From Daucus carota subsp. sativus (Eukaryota; Streptophyta; Magnoliopsida; Apiales; Apiaceae), in NCBI RefSeq assembly GCF_001625215.2, contig NC_030387.2, positions 33,627,606 to 33,691,605 on the forward strand: a DNA stretch of 64,000 nt. The letters run 5' to 3'. This document shows, piece after piece, positions 1 to 12,362 of the stretch. The notes beneath the pieces are model-generated. The model was not told the origin of the DNA and did no database searches. It worked only from the letters and a program-made list of their open reading frames with translations. Each line of letters opens with the position of its first letter. The stretch's first letter is position 1. Both the position numbers and the translations under genes were made by a program.

Positions 1-3000
1 AACTTTGCCCCAATAACACTAACCATGTTGGGTTCCTCACCCACCTTACCTAAAAGTGTTCTTCTAGTCTGTAGATGAAAGTATGACAAAAGAGTAATTT
101 AAAAGTAGTACCACCACAATATACCAAATTGAAAAAATTGTGGGTAGAAGTTCACTGATTCAAAGGTTTTTCAACAGATTGCAGAGAAAGGTGCATCATG
201 CGCAAGCTGATCCCAAGTTCTGTCCAGAGTGCAGAATAACTTTGCGTTATAAATATAAACATTCTCATGAGCTTAAGTATGAATAAATACGTAGCCAGAT
301 ATTAGACATCAAGATATCAATAAAAGATCATTAATAATCAATATTAAGCACCTAATGAAGTCGAATTTAAACTTTACAGTAAATACCCGCTTCACGGTTG
401 TCAGAGTTCCTGACAAAATTAAATCTTTGCCACCTAGAGCAGTTCTCCTACGGCATCGTCCTATGACAGACAAAAACCAGTTCAATCAAATTCGAAAACA
501 GTCCATAAGATGTAAGAATTTGTTTAAGCCAAAATATGAAGTTCATAACCTGATCCTTCCAAATCTGATCTTCCTTATCCAGAAACTGTTTTCTCTGCAA
601 CATTCAGACATATATGACTTCGATAAAAAATAAGACTCAGATAGGATGCATTAAAGTTGTCATATTTTAATCTGAATCGAGCATTTAACCAATATTCTAC
701 AGATGATCATGAGACATAATTTGCAAGCCTTCACATGAACACATCAAAGAGAACATTGAAATAACTTAAGAGTACTAACCAAATTGATTCCTTTCCATGT
801 ATGTTCAGTAACAAAACTCAATTCAAATTTCAAATATACATGATAGCAATAGTCTTGATAAAGCAGTTGAGTTTTTCTCCCGTGAAATTTGCAGCAGATG
901 ATAAAATGAAAAATTAGGTTAACCCAAATCATATGGGTAAACCCGAAAGCTTGCAGATCCAATTCAAATTCAAAAATGAAACGTGAATCTGCATATTAAT
1001 TTAAGAGTACCACTAATAGTATTCTACTATACAGGACATACAGAAATAATAAAGAACAAATTAGATGATATACCCAATGCCTGCCTTGGAACGGATGTTA
1101 TGTTCAGATCCAAATTCAAGGAAATTATAACAAAACGCATCACCTTGAAACATGTGTTTTCCGGACCTAACATTTTTAAGTCTAAGTTGTTTTAATTGTG
1201 GAGCAATCATTAAGACCTGCTACTTATATTAGATCATCCATAAATTGTACTTCTCAGTTATGATTCTTGGCTCCAATTGGCTTGCTCTGAAAGATACATG
1301 TCATAGGACTATAATAAGTAACATCTACAAATCAGATTTGAGAATCAAAAATAAAATATGTGTTTAGGAGTTATACTAATAGGCCAAATGAGTCCTACAT
1401 AATCCATCTATTCAGAACCAACACATATGTAATCAATAATTTCAACAGCTCCTTATAAATAATATGATTTATCTTGGTAATAGCCTGTAAAAAATCAAAG
1501 TGATCCATCTTCTGTTGGAATGACACATTTGAATCTGATCGAGCACATTTTTTCAAGGAAATTTTGAATGCGGAAGTAAACTTCTTTCATTCGTGCATTT
1601 GATCAAACACTTAAATGGAATAGTGTATATCAAAATCATAAAAGAAATAAATCAACATGCATAATAACAATAATATATCACAAATCAGGAGATGAAGCAA
1701 GTTAAAAATTGTTAATAATACATACCCGTGGTTTTATTTTCTAATGATTCTTGCACCTCGCTTTTCCACAATTCTGTAACTTCTCTTTTTCCGAGTAACG
1801 TAATTCTGCAAAAAAAAAATGAATAGGTAAAGAATGACGGCAATGAATCAATCAAGAATCATTAGAAACTCATGCCATTTGTTCTTTGTTTTATTTGTTT
1901 TATGAGTGTGAAAGGTGGAGAGTAGAATGTCAGTAGATATGGTGCCTAAACTCATGCCATTAGAAACTCTCCGAGAAAATCAAAAAATAGGTGATTTCAT
2001 CAACAGATTCAAGAATATGATGGGTGATCAGAAGAGTTTGAAAATAAAAAATTCAAATTACACGGCTAAATCACAGAAGATGACAAATAATCACGTACCA
2101 AACCAATCATAGGGAAGGAATCCTTGCGATCAATACCGGCCGCTTGAAGAAGAAAGACTAACAAAAAATTATCCACAAAATTATCAGTGTTCAAACCCGG
2201 ATGAGTAAGAGTTAACCCAACTTTGCACCTACATAGATGGTTAAGCATAATAAGACATCGGCAAAGATGGTTAAGCATACCAGATGCATCCATAGCAACT
2301 GCTTACACTCCGACGAAAACAGAAGATGGCTTCAGTTCAATGTCCCCGGTGAAGGATTTGAATTAATGTCGCCGCTGAAAGAATTTGAATTAATGTTAAA
2401 TGGAATCATGGAAGCTAAATTAGCGGGGTGATTGGAGGAAGTGCTGAGGATTGTGATAACTGAACAACCAATTCAAAATTAAAAATCTCAATGGATCACC
2501 CGGAAAACCTCAGATCCTCATGTAATTCACGCAAGCTTCAAATGTAAAATGTCCGGGTCAGTACCCATTTTGAAATGGATGGTCCAATCTGATTGTGCAA
2601 TTACTCAGAAGACCCCAGGCTGTGTATGATTATTTGTAGAGAAAGGGTAAAAAACGTAATTTTGAAAATCTTTTGTATTCACAAATTAGGATTATATAAA
2701 TTATCATTCAAATTGTGATTTTTTTTTCTAATTTGGAGTCCGGTTTATGGGAATCGTAACCTCAAATCCATGTAATAGTTTTTGGATTAGTCATTTTGTG
2801 CTTCTACTTGATGGGTACATCATTCCATCCATACCCTATAGGATAATCATTCTCGTACCCCATATTCACATACCTCTCATTTTCATTCCCGATTCTCATT
2901 CACATTTATCATCCAGACGCCCTCAAAACATTATTCAGAAGTCGGGAATAGTTAGATAATAAAATTTTAATAATACATGAAAAGAGCTAGTCCATGAAAT

Positions 3001-3101
3001 GACGAAGACACCCAAATAAGTTGTCTCGTACGTGCCACATCAAATATCTAAAAGAGGGGGAACACTTTTTTTTTTCTGGGGGAGAAAATTTAGCCTCTTA
3101 A
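1..3101. other. Left-edge non-coding DNA, no recognised gene
   Basis: AT-rich sequence in which I recognise no gene. All open frames are short and lack a familiar motif. A few pieces look splice-like on the minus strand. A 13-nt start exon at 2293-2281, an exon at 2142-2099 ending at a GTACGT donor, and an exon starting at 1805 after a T-rich acceptor could be joined into a basic peptide of about 42 residues. A 27-base unit containing GAATTTGAATTAATG is repeated around 2355-2395. This could be the end of an unrecognised minus-strand gene or simply decayed intergenic DNA. Confidence 0.3.
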
Positions 3102-3510
3102 GAGCATCTCCAACGGCGTTGACTATAATCGTTGGCTAAATTAGACCTGAAAGACATTATGTAAAATTTGCTGAACCTGTAAGACATTTTAATTCAATGA
3201 TATTGGCTATATTGGTTGGCTATAATTTAAAAATAGTATGTTATTAACATTTTAAATTGTTAAAATAGAACTGATATATTCCTACATTTTAAATAATGTA
3301 GGAAGATTGTACATCATTTATTACCATATCGAACTGATATATTCTATTTTAACAATTTAAAATATTAATAACATACTATTTTTAAATTATAGCCAACCAA
3401 TATAGCCAGTATCATTGAAGCAAAATGTCTTACAGGTTCAACAAATTTTACATAATGTCTTACACGTTCAATTTAGCCAACGATTATAACCAACGCCGTT
3501 GGACCTGCTC
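3102..3510. mobile_element. Foldback MITE (long palindrome)
   Basis: Two arms of roughly 190 bases form a near-perfect inverted repeat. The left arm starts GAGCATCTCCAACGGCG at 3102 and the right arm ends in its reverse complement (CGCCGTTGGACCTGCTC) at 3510. The centre lies near 3287-3303. The ends resemble the GAGCATCTCCAA termini of plant PIF/Harbinger (Tourist-like) MITEs, but I see no clear target-site duplication. A transcript would fold into one long hairpin. Confidence 0.75.
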
Positions 3511-4338
3511 CCATGAGAAGATTGTAGTAAATGGTTAAGCCTGACACTCCATTATCACTAGTATCCCAGACGCAACGAGTAACCCCAGGAGACCTATCCG
3601 CCACTGAAACATTGCATTAGAGCCGATAAATTAAAAATCTCTTTTACAAATAATCTGGACAGTTTGGGAATTTTAGTTTTATTTGGAATTTTAGAATGAA
3701 TCAAATAATATTTTTGGACATAGTTTTTACATGCCTTCTAAAATATTAAAATGATAATTCAAATTACGTGAAAATCCATATCTAAAAAAATGGACTACGA
3801 ATTCCGAAAGACCTAAAAACATTTTAAACTAGCACAATTCGAATTTGATTCTTAAAAATTAAATTTCGAAAGACCGGAAATCGAACCGAATAGACCTTCA
3901 TAAGCCATGAAAATTGTGACCGATTATTTCAACAAGAAAGCACACGAAATAGTTAAAGAGTGCAAATAGGGATTTATTTGGTATGGTCCAGTTATGATCA
4001 CACAAGTCACATGTACAAAATGAAATTTTATATAGTTCCAAATAAGAGTATGATTTAGCGTAGATATGGTTGTCTCATTGTGTGCCTTGTTTTGTATATA
4101 AATCACCAACCTGTAGCAGAAGGTCCAAAGAGCATGGTCCTTCCCTTTCCATGTTTTCCAATGTTAATAGCCTCTAGTTTATGTTGAAAGATGGACGTTT
4201 GGTACTAGTTGCCTTGCTTGTTGCTCTCACTTAATTTTCACTAGCTTAGCTCAAATTGCATATGTGCAGCCACATTTTTCTCTTTCTTTTTATGCCACCT
4301 CCGTTTCGATTATCTTGCAACAATAAAAATGCAGACTA
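3511..4338. other. Intergenic, nothing recognised
   Basis: AT-rich spacer between two MITEs. No coding frame of note, RNA gene or repeat was recognised. Confidence 0.5.
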
Positions 4339-4688
4339 CTCCCTCTGTCCCTCCCATTTCTTTACAGTTTTTTCACACTGCTCGACACACATTTTAATGC
4401 GCATATAAAACATAGTTTTATGAGTTAATTATCAAACTCATCACCGAAGTTGACAAATGGTATCAACTTCATCATTGATCTCCATGGGGTCTCAAGTGGT
4501 TAATTATCAAACTCATCACCGAAGACTTATTTTTAAAATTTTCCTTTTTTATGAAAATTTAAACATCAAATTTTTATTCAGAAAAAAAAAGTTTAAAATA
4601 ATTTATCAAACTACGTATTACGAAAGCATTAGAATGTGTGCCGAGCCCTCATTCCCCCGATGTAAACGAATGAGATGGACGGAGAGAG
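4339..4688. mobile_element. Stowaway-like MITE, copy 1
   Basis: Terminal inverted repeats read CTCCCTCTGTCCC on the left and the complementary GGACGGAGAGAG on the right, flanked by TA (4337-4338 and 4689-4690). That is the signature of Stowaway (Tc1/mariner-derived) elements. Inside, a segment containing TTAATTATCAAACTCATCACC occurs twice, near 4427 and 4499, so the element carries an internal duplication. It shares internal sequence with the copy at 31894-32137 (TGCTCGACACRCATTT). Confidence 0.8.
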
Positions 4689-4848
4689 TATTATGAAGTC
4701 AAATATTCATCGAGTTGTTATCTTTTTCGGATTATATTGAGCAGGATAATATTTTTCCGAATGCTTTCTATAATTCTACTATAATGAACCCAGTGAGAAT
4801 GGGGAGAAAAGGTGAGGCGGGGCAGGGAGGAGGGGGCAAAATGCAGTG

Positions 4849-5608
4849 CAGGAAATTAGGGCTGTAAAATGATCCGGGTGATCCCGGGTACCCCTCTGCT
4901 CAAGTACCGGATCATATTATTTTTAGCCTGTCCAGATTTGGGTTCGGGATCGTTTTATTCGGGTATAAACCGATCCCGGGTATTTGAGATTCGGATCTAA
5001 ACCGGATATGATCCAGTATCGTATTTTCTATTTTTTAACCGGGTAGTTTATGATCCATCGAATATGAGCCGGATATGATCCACTAACATCAAATATCATT
5101 ATTATTTCAGTTGTTCAAATAATTATCATTTAGTCTAAGTAAACATAATATTATAAAGTATAATAATTTTGAATTAAAACTTATAATTATATGTTGGTAT
5201 ATGTCATATATTAAATATATATGAAGATAATAAGCATGGTCACATTAAATAAATCATATTTTATGAAGATATAAACCTATATAAGATATTATAATTTTAT
5301 AAAATGATAACTATTTATTTGCAAATATGATGGTGTTAAATTATAATATGTGTATGAGTTTGAATCGAATATGAACCGTGGACCATATTCGGTTATTCGG
5401 GTAGGATCATATTATGAAAAATTATATGAGACCGAATCTGAGCGGATATAGGTGTGCTCGTATCCGGGATCATATATTATACGGGCTTAATTTTTCGGCC
5501 ATATTTGGATCGTTTTCAAAACGGATATGAGACATGTATCATATTTTCGAGCCGGATATGAACCGAGACACCGGATAATCGGTATCGATTTACAGCCCTA
5601 CAGGAAAT
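4849..5608. mobile_element. Non-autonomous hAT element with 8-bp target duplication
   Basis: The element body is 4857-5600. It begins TAGGGCTGTAAA and ends TTTACAGCCCTA, a perfect 12-base terminal inverted repeat. It is flanked on both sides by the 8-bp duplication CAGGAAAT (4849-4856 and 5601-5608), the length typical of hAT transposons. Subterminal regions are dense in GATCCGG and GGATATGA-type motifs in both orientations, as expected for hAT transposase binding sites. It has no coding capacity, so it depended on an autonomous relative. Confidence 0.88.
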
Positions 5609-7060
5609 TAATAATGTAGTGATGATGGGTGGGTTTGGGGTTGGTACTCTCATGGTACTAGGCACCTCGGCGTGCGCTTAAACAGTGTTCACGCCTGTGG
5701 CCTTCTTCTTTTTCCGCAGGACCCAGCCCCCGGCCCAGCCATAATAATCATATATCATCTCGCTCTATCTGGATAACTATGTCTATAACTAATCACTTGT
5801 TCCCTTTGGAGATAACTATGAAAAACCAAAGAGTAACTCCAAAGAGCTCTCTAAACAAGCTTTTAAGTCTAAATTTTAGAAGCAAATCAAAATTTAGTAC
5901 TCCAATGGGTGCTCTTTAAAAATTGAGGAGCCTATTCGTTCTCTCTTTTCTTTTAAAGACCATCTAGTATATCTTAACTCAATATTATATTAATCTCCCT
6001 CCAATCTTCTCTCTCTTTTAGTTAAGTTTTTCCTCTCATATATATAAAATAAATATAAAATGTGAATAAAGAGCAAGTATAAAGAGTAGCATTGGAGTTC
6101 CCACGTTTTCTAATGTATTAACTTACTGAGAGCCATATTTTATATTATTGTTTAATGAATGATTTAGGAGCACCATTGAGATGCTCTAAACAAGTTGATT
6201 TTGACACTTTATTCTAACATATAGGTGGTCGAGGAGTCCGTTTCTCAACATGTATTTATATTAACATTTGGATTTATATTAGCATTAACATTTGAATGAC
6301 TGAATTTTAAATGGAACAATTTATTTGATCAAATTTAAAATTTTAAATGAAATCAAAATTTTCAAACGGATCATATTATTATTTGAAATGATAAATCAGG
6401 TTACAATATATGAATTTGAATTTTTGAGCTACCCGTTTTGATATGATTGAGTACGAACAAGAGTATATTTGATTTTTAAAAAATAGGGTTATTAATTTCA
6501 ACTAATTTAATTATTTATAATGATATCTGTAAATCAAATCAACTTACTTGGAAGCCGTTTGGGTAAACTTGCTTAAAGTAAAGAAGTTGACCAACAATGA
6601 AAAATAAACTTATAAGTGATTAAACTGTCCAGAGAAGAAGCATAAATTCTCAAACAAAAGCCAACATTTCCAACTTTTTATAAATACTTCTGACTTTTTA
6701 CACAAACATATTAACAAATATAGAAATCGGTTTCCTATCAAAAGAACCCAGAAACACTGCGTGCCAAAGAGACACTTAAAATATTTTAAATACAAATGAA
6801 CAAATAGTTTGCAATTCATATCCTACACACCGATAGAATTTACACTCCAGCTAACGGCGAAGGCTTGATTTGGACAGTTCGGGCTTATAGGCCCGCCCGG
6901 AAATCTTATGAGTCTATCTTTGGTTATAGATGCGACAGCACATCAAGTAATCGTCCTGCCCTATGCACCTATTGCCTAGTCTAGCTTTTGCCCCACACCT
7001 AATCAGTAGCCGTTACCCATTTTACTTCTCTCTTTTTTTCCCCTGCTCAATCCGGATCAC
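5609..7060. other. Intergenic with a probable decayed MITE
   Basis: No gene recognised. Around 5829-6186 there are MITE-like ends: GAGTAACTCCAAAGAG on the left and GGAGCACC...GAGATGCTC on the right. Internal pieces (GAGTAGCATTGGAGTTCC near 6085) look like a second, inner terminus. No convincing target duplication was found. A fragment at about 6548-6590 (GCCGTTTGGGTAAACTTGC) resembles the ends of a family also seen near 13541. Confidence 0.4.
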
Positions 7061-7063
7061 TTA

Positions 7064-7830
7064 GAGCATCTCCAAAAGCCTCCTTGTTGGCTCTTAAATA
7101 TAATATAAAAAATGTGGCTCTTAGACCATTTCCAAGAGCCTCTTTGTTGGCTCCTAAATATAATATAAAAAATGTGACTCTTAGCAATTTAGAACAAAGT
7201 TAAGAGTGTAAACTCCAACAATACTCTCTACATCTCTTCTCTATTTCATATTTTATTCATATATTGGGCTCCACTACAACAAAAGAGAGTGAAAGATGGA
7301 GGTGAATTGGATGGAAAGATTTTTTTATTGTAAAAAAATAAGTTAGGAGCCATGAGGTGACTCTTAACTTTGAAGAGAGAGGAGAGAGAAACAAGAGGCT
7401 CTTAAGATTTAAGAGCCACTTAAGAGTCTCTTGGAGCAACATTTTTCCTCTCCCTCCTCAAATCTCAAGTTAGGAGCCTAAATGAAGAGCCTCTTGGAGA
7501 TGCTCTTAGCAATTTAGGACAAAGTTAAGAGTGTAAACTCCAACAATACTCTCTACATCTCTTCTTTATTTCATATTTTATTCATATATTGGGCTCCACT
7601 ATAACAAAAGAGATGGAAATATGGAGGTGAATTGGAGGAAAGGATTTTTTTATTGTGAAAATATAAGTTAGGAGCAATGTAGTGGCTCTTAACTTTGAGG
7701 AGAGAGGAGAGAGAAACAAGAGGCTCTTAAGATTTAAGAGTCATTTAAGAGTCTCTTGCAGCAACATTTTTCTTCTCCCTCCTCAAATCTCAAGTTAGGA
7801 GCCTAAATGAAGAGACTCTTGGAGATGCTC
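7064..7830. mobile_element. Tourist/PIF-Harbinger MITE with internal tandem duplication
   Basis: The ends GAGCATCTCCAA and TTGGAGATGCTC are perfect inverted repeats. They are flanked by TTA on both sides (7061-7063 and 7831-7833), the 3-bp duplication of PIF/Harbinger elements. The inside is duplicated at two scales: a 60-bp unit (start 7071, repeated from 7131) and a unit of about 325 bp (start 7181, repeated from 7506). There is no open reading frame of interest. The 767-bp length is therefore a smaller MITE enlarged by tandem duplication or by nested insertion. Confidence 0.8.
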
Positions 7831-8225
7831 TTATTATTTACATGAATATTTCGCGTGCAAAAAATTGAAACTGATCCGATGATTAATTGAAAATCTTTCA
7901 ATAATTGAATTTTTTTTATGAACATCATTAATATTAATATAATGATAAGATATCTTTTTAAGAATTAATGAGAGATTTAAAAGATTTTTCAGTAAATGAC
8001 GGATCCTAGAAATCTGACATCTAGTAAATATATTATGTCATATATCAATTTTCTTTTAGATAATCATCCTTATTTAGAGTTTGATTTTTTTTTTCTTCTT
8101 TCATTTTTTATAGGAACTTGTAAACTTACAAATCGGATATATTCTAATAAATTAAAAAATAATTAAATTTATATAAAATAAATTTTTGATCAATCCATCA
8201 AAAATGACACACGAAAAATAGTGAG

Positions 8226-8233
8226 TATAAATA
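8226..8233 (+). promoter_or_regulatory. TATA box of the APT gene
   Basis: TATAAATA lies 122 bases before the start codon of the adenine phosphoribosyltransferase gene. It predicts transcription from about 8255-8265 and a 5' leader of about 95 bases that is mostly purine (GA) repeat. The position is inferred from sequence only. Confidence 0.5.
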
Positions 8234-8308
8234 TGAGCAAGGAGAAGACAGATGTGTAAACTGCAGAGTGAAGTGTACACATATATACACAGAGTTTGGA
8301 GGGAAATT

Positions 8309-8354
8309 AGAGATAGAGAGATATAGAGAGAGAGAGAGAGAGAGGGAGGGAGAG
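8309..8354 (+). repeat. (GA)n tract in the APT 5' leader
   Basis: A pure-purine GAGA run ends immediately before the APT start codon at 8355. GAGA tracts in plant leaders are known binding sites for BPC/GAGA-binding proteins. It is complementary to the (CT)n tract in intron 1. Confidence 0.85.
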
Positions 8355-8450
8355 ATGTATGCAACGAAGAATGGGCTACATGAAGAGCAGAGGTTGAAAA
8401 TCATAAGAGATTCCATACGAGTCGTCCCTCACTTCCCCAAACCAGGTCTC

Positions 8451-8485
<35 letters not shown>

Positions 8486-11400
8486 CCCCTCCCTCCCTCC
8501 CTATCTCTCTCTCTCTCTCTCCATCTCTCCATAAAACACGCATATGTATGTGTAATGTGTGTGTCTCTATGCTACTTAAACTGTTGATAATTGTGGCAAT
8601 TGTTCAGGAATAATGTTTCAAGACATTACCACGCTGTTATTGGATCATAAAGCCTTCAAGCTTACCGTTGATATTTTTGTCGATCGTTATAGAAATCAAA
8701 ACATCTCTGCTGTTGCTGGTACTCTCTCTCTCTCGGTGAATTTTGCCTGTCAAAACTATTAACACTCTGAATCCTAAAAATACTAATATTATGTGAGACA
8801 TAGCAACAAGATGATTCTTTAGCTTAAGTATGAGTTTCGTTTTTATTCAAATTTATAATCTCGCAATTCATCAATGAATTACTATCGGCAAAACTTTACG
8901 ATTATGGACTTCGGGGTTTAACTAATTACGTTTATTGATTTATGCTCTCTGGTTACCGTTTCTAATTTTCAACAAGTTTGAGAGTAAACTAAATGTACTT
9001 GTACTCATTATTACAAAAGAATAGTTGGTGTTACTTGTGCAATTGTTCCATCACAATTTCACAATATTTGCTCCACAACTGTTCCGTATCGTGCCTAGAT
9101 CGTTTTGTAACTCCACAACGGAATTTCACACAATCTATCCAAAAATGTATTTAAAATAAATATTTAGATATTCCTTATTTAATATACTACTGTTATTTTG
9201 AACAAGTCATAAACCTTATAACAAGGCATTGCTACGATAAAACTTATTATGTATACTCTTCATTAGGAGCAGCATATTGGTTGTTTTTTTAATTGTTATA
9301 TATCATTCTGTCATCATGATTCTGGAATCCTAGGACTTGGGAGAGTCTTCCACTCTTATACTTTAATTTGAAAGCAACATGCAATAAGATCTCTTTTAGT
9401 AAAGTCTTTGCTAAAGACAAACAAAAGTAATAATAATTAGTACTAATGCTGTTATATATATATATGTATGTATGTGATTGTAGAAACTGTATAGATAATA
9501 TAGGATAGCCATGTGATCATTATCAAACTAACAAAGGAGAAAAGATAAAAAAAATAGGTTGAGTGGCATTTCCTTTTTCAAGAAACATTCATAGTACATT
9601 TTTGTTTATTAATTTCCAAAGAAGTCTTTGTCTGATTCCCAATTAATCTTCTAGAATGTGCGTAACTTTGTTAACCAGTGTTTTTTGGGTAGTTGACATA
9701 ATCTTTTAATTGTAAGGAGATAAGAAGTGACTAATTAGGATACAAATCCATGAACATGCTGGAGGAGAGAAGGGGGGTGGGGGTGGGGGAGGAAAATACG
9801 CCTTTGCCACTCGGATATCCTGAATCTTGTTCTTCCTATTTAAATCATCTTTGCAGTGCTTATATTCTTATACATTTATACTGTTGTAGGAGTTGAAGCC
9901 AGAGGATTTATGTTTGGCCCTTCTATCGCGCTGGCCATTGGTGCTAAGTTTATTCCTCTACGTAAACCGAGGAAGTTGCCAGGTTATCTCATAAAACTTT
10001 AAGCATTTAATGTCGAAGTAAAATGTAAAAAAGATGACTGGTCAATGAATTATAAGCCTTCATCTGTGCAAGGGCTTTAATGGTGTTAATTTTGACGAAG
10101 TACAAGACACACACTCAGCAGATTATGAACTAGTTAACAACCTTTAGGTGACTTCGAAAGTACAGCTGTCCATCTTGAACTCTCAACTTTTTTTAAGTCT
10201 CTGGATGAATGAAATAAGTATTACTTGATGTATTTTCATGTGATAAATCGTTCCTACTCTACTAAATCCATGATGCTAATACTCTCGAGTATATAACATG
10301 TGTAGGTGAAGTCATCTCTGAAGCATATGTACTGGAGTACGGTACTGATTGTTTGGAGATGCATGTTGGGGCTGTTCATCCTGGGGAACGTGTGCTGGTT
10401 ATTGATGATATAGTGGCGACAGGTGGGACCCTCTCTGCAGCCATCAGACTCTTAGGTAAAGTCATGTGGACATCCTTTAATTTGTTCTTGAACCCAACGT
10501 CTCTGCCTATTTCAATGAATTGATTTGTGAAACTTGCTGACGTAATTGTTGTTTTCATCAACTTAGAAAGAGTTGGAGCGGAGGTAGTCGAATGTGCATG
10601 TGTTATTGGAATACCAGAGCTGAAGGTATTTTTTGCTTCCATGATCATTTTTGCTGTTATAACAATATAGAATCTCTACATTAGCTTTGGCATAACATTA
10701 AAAATTGCAAGTCTAGCTTGGCCCTTAGGTGGGTAGAAAAATTTTGAACTGACAATTTCAGGCATCTAGATATTTTAATCCCGTCACTTATAATACATCA
10801 TCAAGTGACATACTTTGTACTGAATATTGCTGGTGTTGAATAAAAGATAAAAAAACTGCAACAGAAGAAAGTGAGAACAACAGAATACAATGACCCTGAG
10901 TACCTTATTATATAAAATCTGATGTTCCTAATATTGAATCACAGTTTTGTTACGAATATGATAATAAACAAATGTCTATGACCTTTGTGAAGCTAGGAAG
11001 ATATGATAAACATTTCTCCATAATTCTTTGGCAAAAGAATTGTATAGTCATCTTAATGGGGAGACCTTATCGCTAGTCTAAGGCTATCGTCAATTAAGTC
11101 TGATATTTATTTATTTCAAAATGAAAGAGGCCTACTAGTTGTTTCATACTCTTTTACAATTTCTTTGTTACGCCATTGTTGTGTGAACTGCGTTAGGAAC
11201 TCAACAATGCCTGTTGTCTTCCTAGTTCCTAGTTTCCTACATGAACAATGAAACAGAAGTCTGTGGGACAAAGTATGAATTAAAAATTAACCTAGAATAC
11301 AAATTTAAGTTTCAAATTTTTTTCTCAAGTGGGATTCTAGCCTTCAGTGCACATAGCGTACATGCTATTAAGGTTCCTGATTATGTCTCCCAAACTTTCG

Positions 11401-12358
11401 GCTCAAAGAGGTTCTGTCAGAAATATTTTCTATCAACTATCAATCCTCAATAAAAAAGACTTTTTTGTTGCAGAGCCATGGAATTGACTATGTGGATGTT
11501 TATAGTTCATCTCAGATTTATCTTTAGGTATCAAACTTGTTGAATTTGAAATTATACTTGTAGTCTAATACCACTAATTTCGATGTTCTTCTTGGGTGAT
11601 AGTAACATTAATTCACAAAAAGGTTCACCTGCATTACCACGAATTTGATATTCTTGACAGGGGGCAGAGCAATGTGTCACTCAGGGTACATACAGGCCCG
11701 TGTAATTTAGCAAGATTATGGGTTGACAAGGTTATGGTTTTTGTTTTGTGTTCTGGGTGCCCCAACTCTTGGGTTTTAATCATGCCAGCACAAGACTAAT
11801 ACAAAAAGAAAAGTGCTGTTTATATTAATATTTGGAAGTGTTAGCATTTCAAATACCAAGGGGGTATTTGGATCATGGTTAATGACCCCCTAAATCTCTC
11901 TATTCTTATCTGAAGCAAAATCAGCAAATGACTCAATTTTTCCTGTTTGGCTTCCGTTTCTATATACTATATTTTCCCGTTTAATTGATAGTTATTAATT
12001 TAAGTTTTGGTGCTGAATGGAGGAGCTTCAAAATATATCCTTAATAAAAATTAAAAACAATATAACAAATGTCTAAACTTTTATTAAAATGATAACAGAT
12101 TTTGTTGCTAAATTACAGAATCTATTATTTTGTTAGTGTTGATAATAGTTGAGAATAAAGTGCAGTGCTAATAAGTATACCAGTTAAACTGAAATATCAA
12201 TGAAAGTAATTAAAGCAGCTTTATGGGGTCTGTTTTTTCTTGACTTTCATTCCATGGACCTTTGCAATTGTATGCGGGTGTAAAATCTGTTCTTTACGCA
12301 GGGTATTGGCAAGTTGAACGGGAAACCACTGTATGTTCTAGTGGAGCCTCGCCAGTAA
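8355..12358 (+). CDS. APT2: Adenine phosphoribosyltransferase, six exons
   Basis: Salvages adenine with PRPP to AMP. Plant enzymes of this family also act on cytokinin bases. Exons: 8355-8445, 8608-8718, 9890-9982, 10306-10455, 10567-10625 and 12302-12358, giving 186 aa with all phases consistent, close to the usual 180-190. The start follows a GA-rich leader and opens [14 protein letters not shown]. The PRPP-binding motif [14 protein letters not shown] is in exon 4, and [11 protein letters not shown], the other family hallmark, is in exon 3. The C-terminus is [12 protein letters not shown]. No transit peptide is visible, so a cytosolic location is inferred. The symbol rests on similarity to Arabidopsis APT2 as I recall it and on the neighbouring DnaJ gene; it could be another cytosolic APT paralogue. 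Intron 5 is long (1.7 kb). Confidence 0.93.
8447..8530 (+). repeat. Poly-C/(CT)n microsatellite at the APT intron 1 donor
   Basis: A C-run followed by CT dinucleotides and CCCT units starts only a few bases after the GT donor at 8446. It is complementary to the GA tract just upstream of the start codon, so the two could pair in the pre-mRNA around exon 1. Confidence 0.9.
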
Positions 12359-12362
12359 AGAA

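Noticed and set aside
8152-8534. Ser/Leu- and Arg/Glu-rich ORFs around the APT start
   Set aside because: They are read from (GA)n and (CT)n microsatellites and overlap the APT leader and intron.
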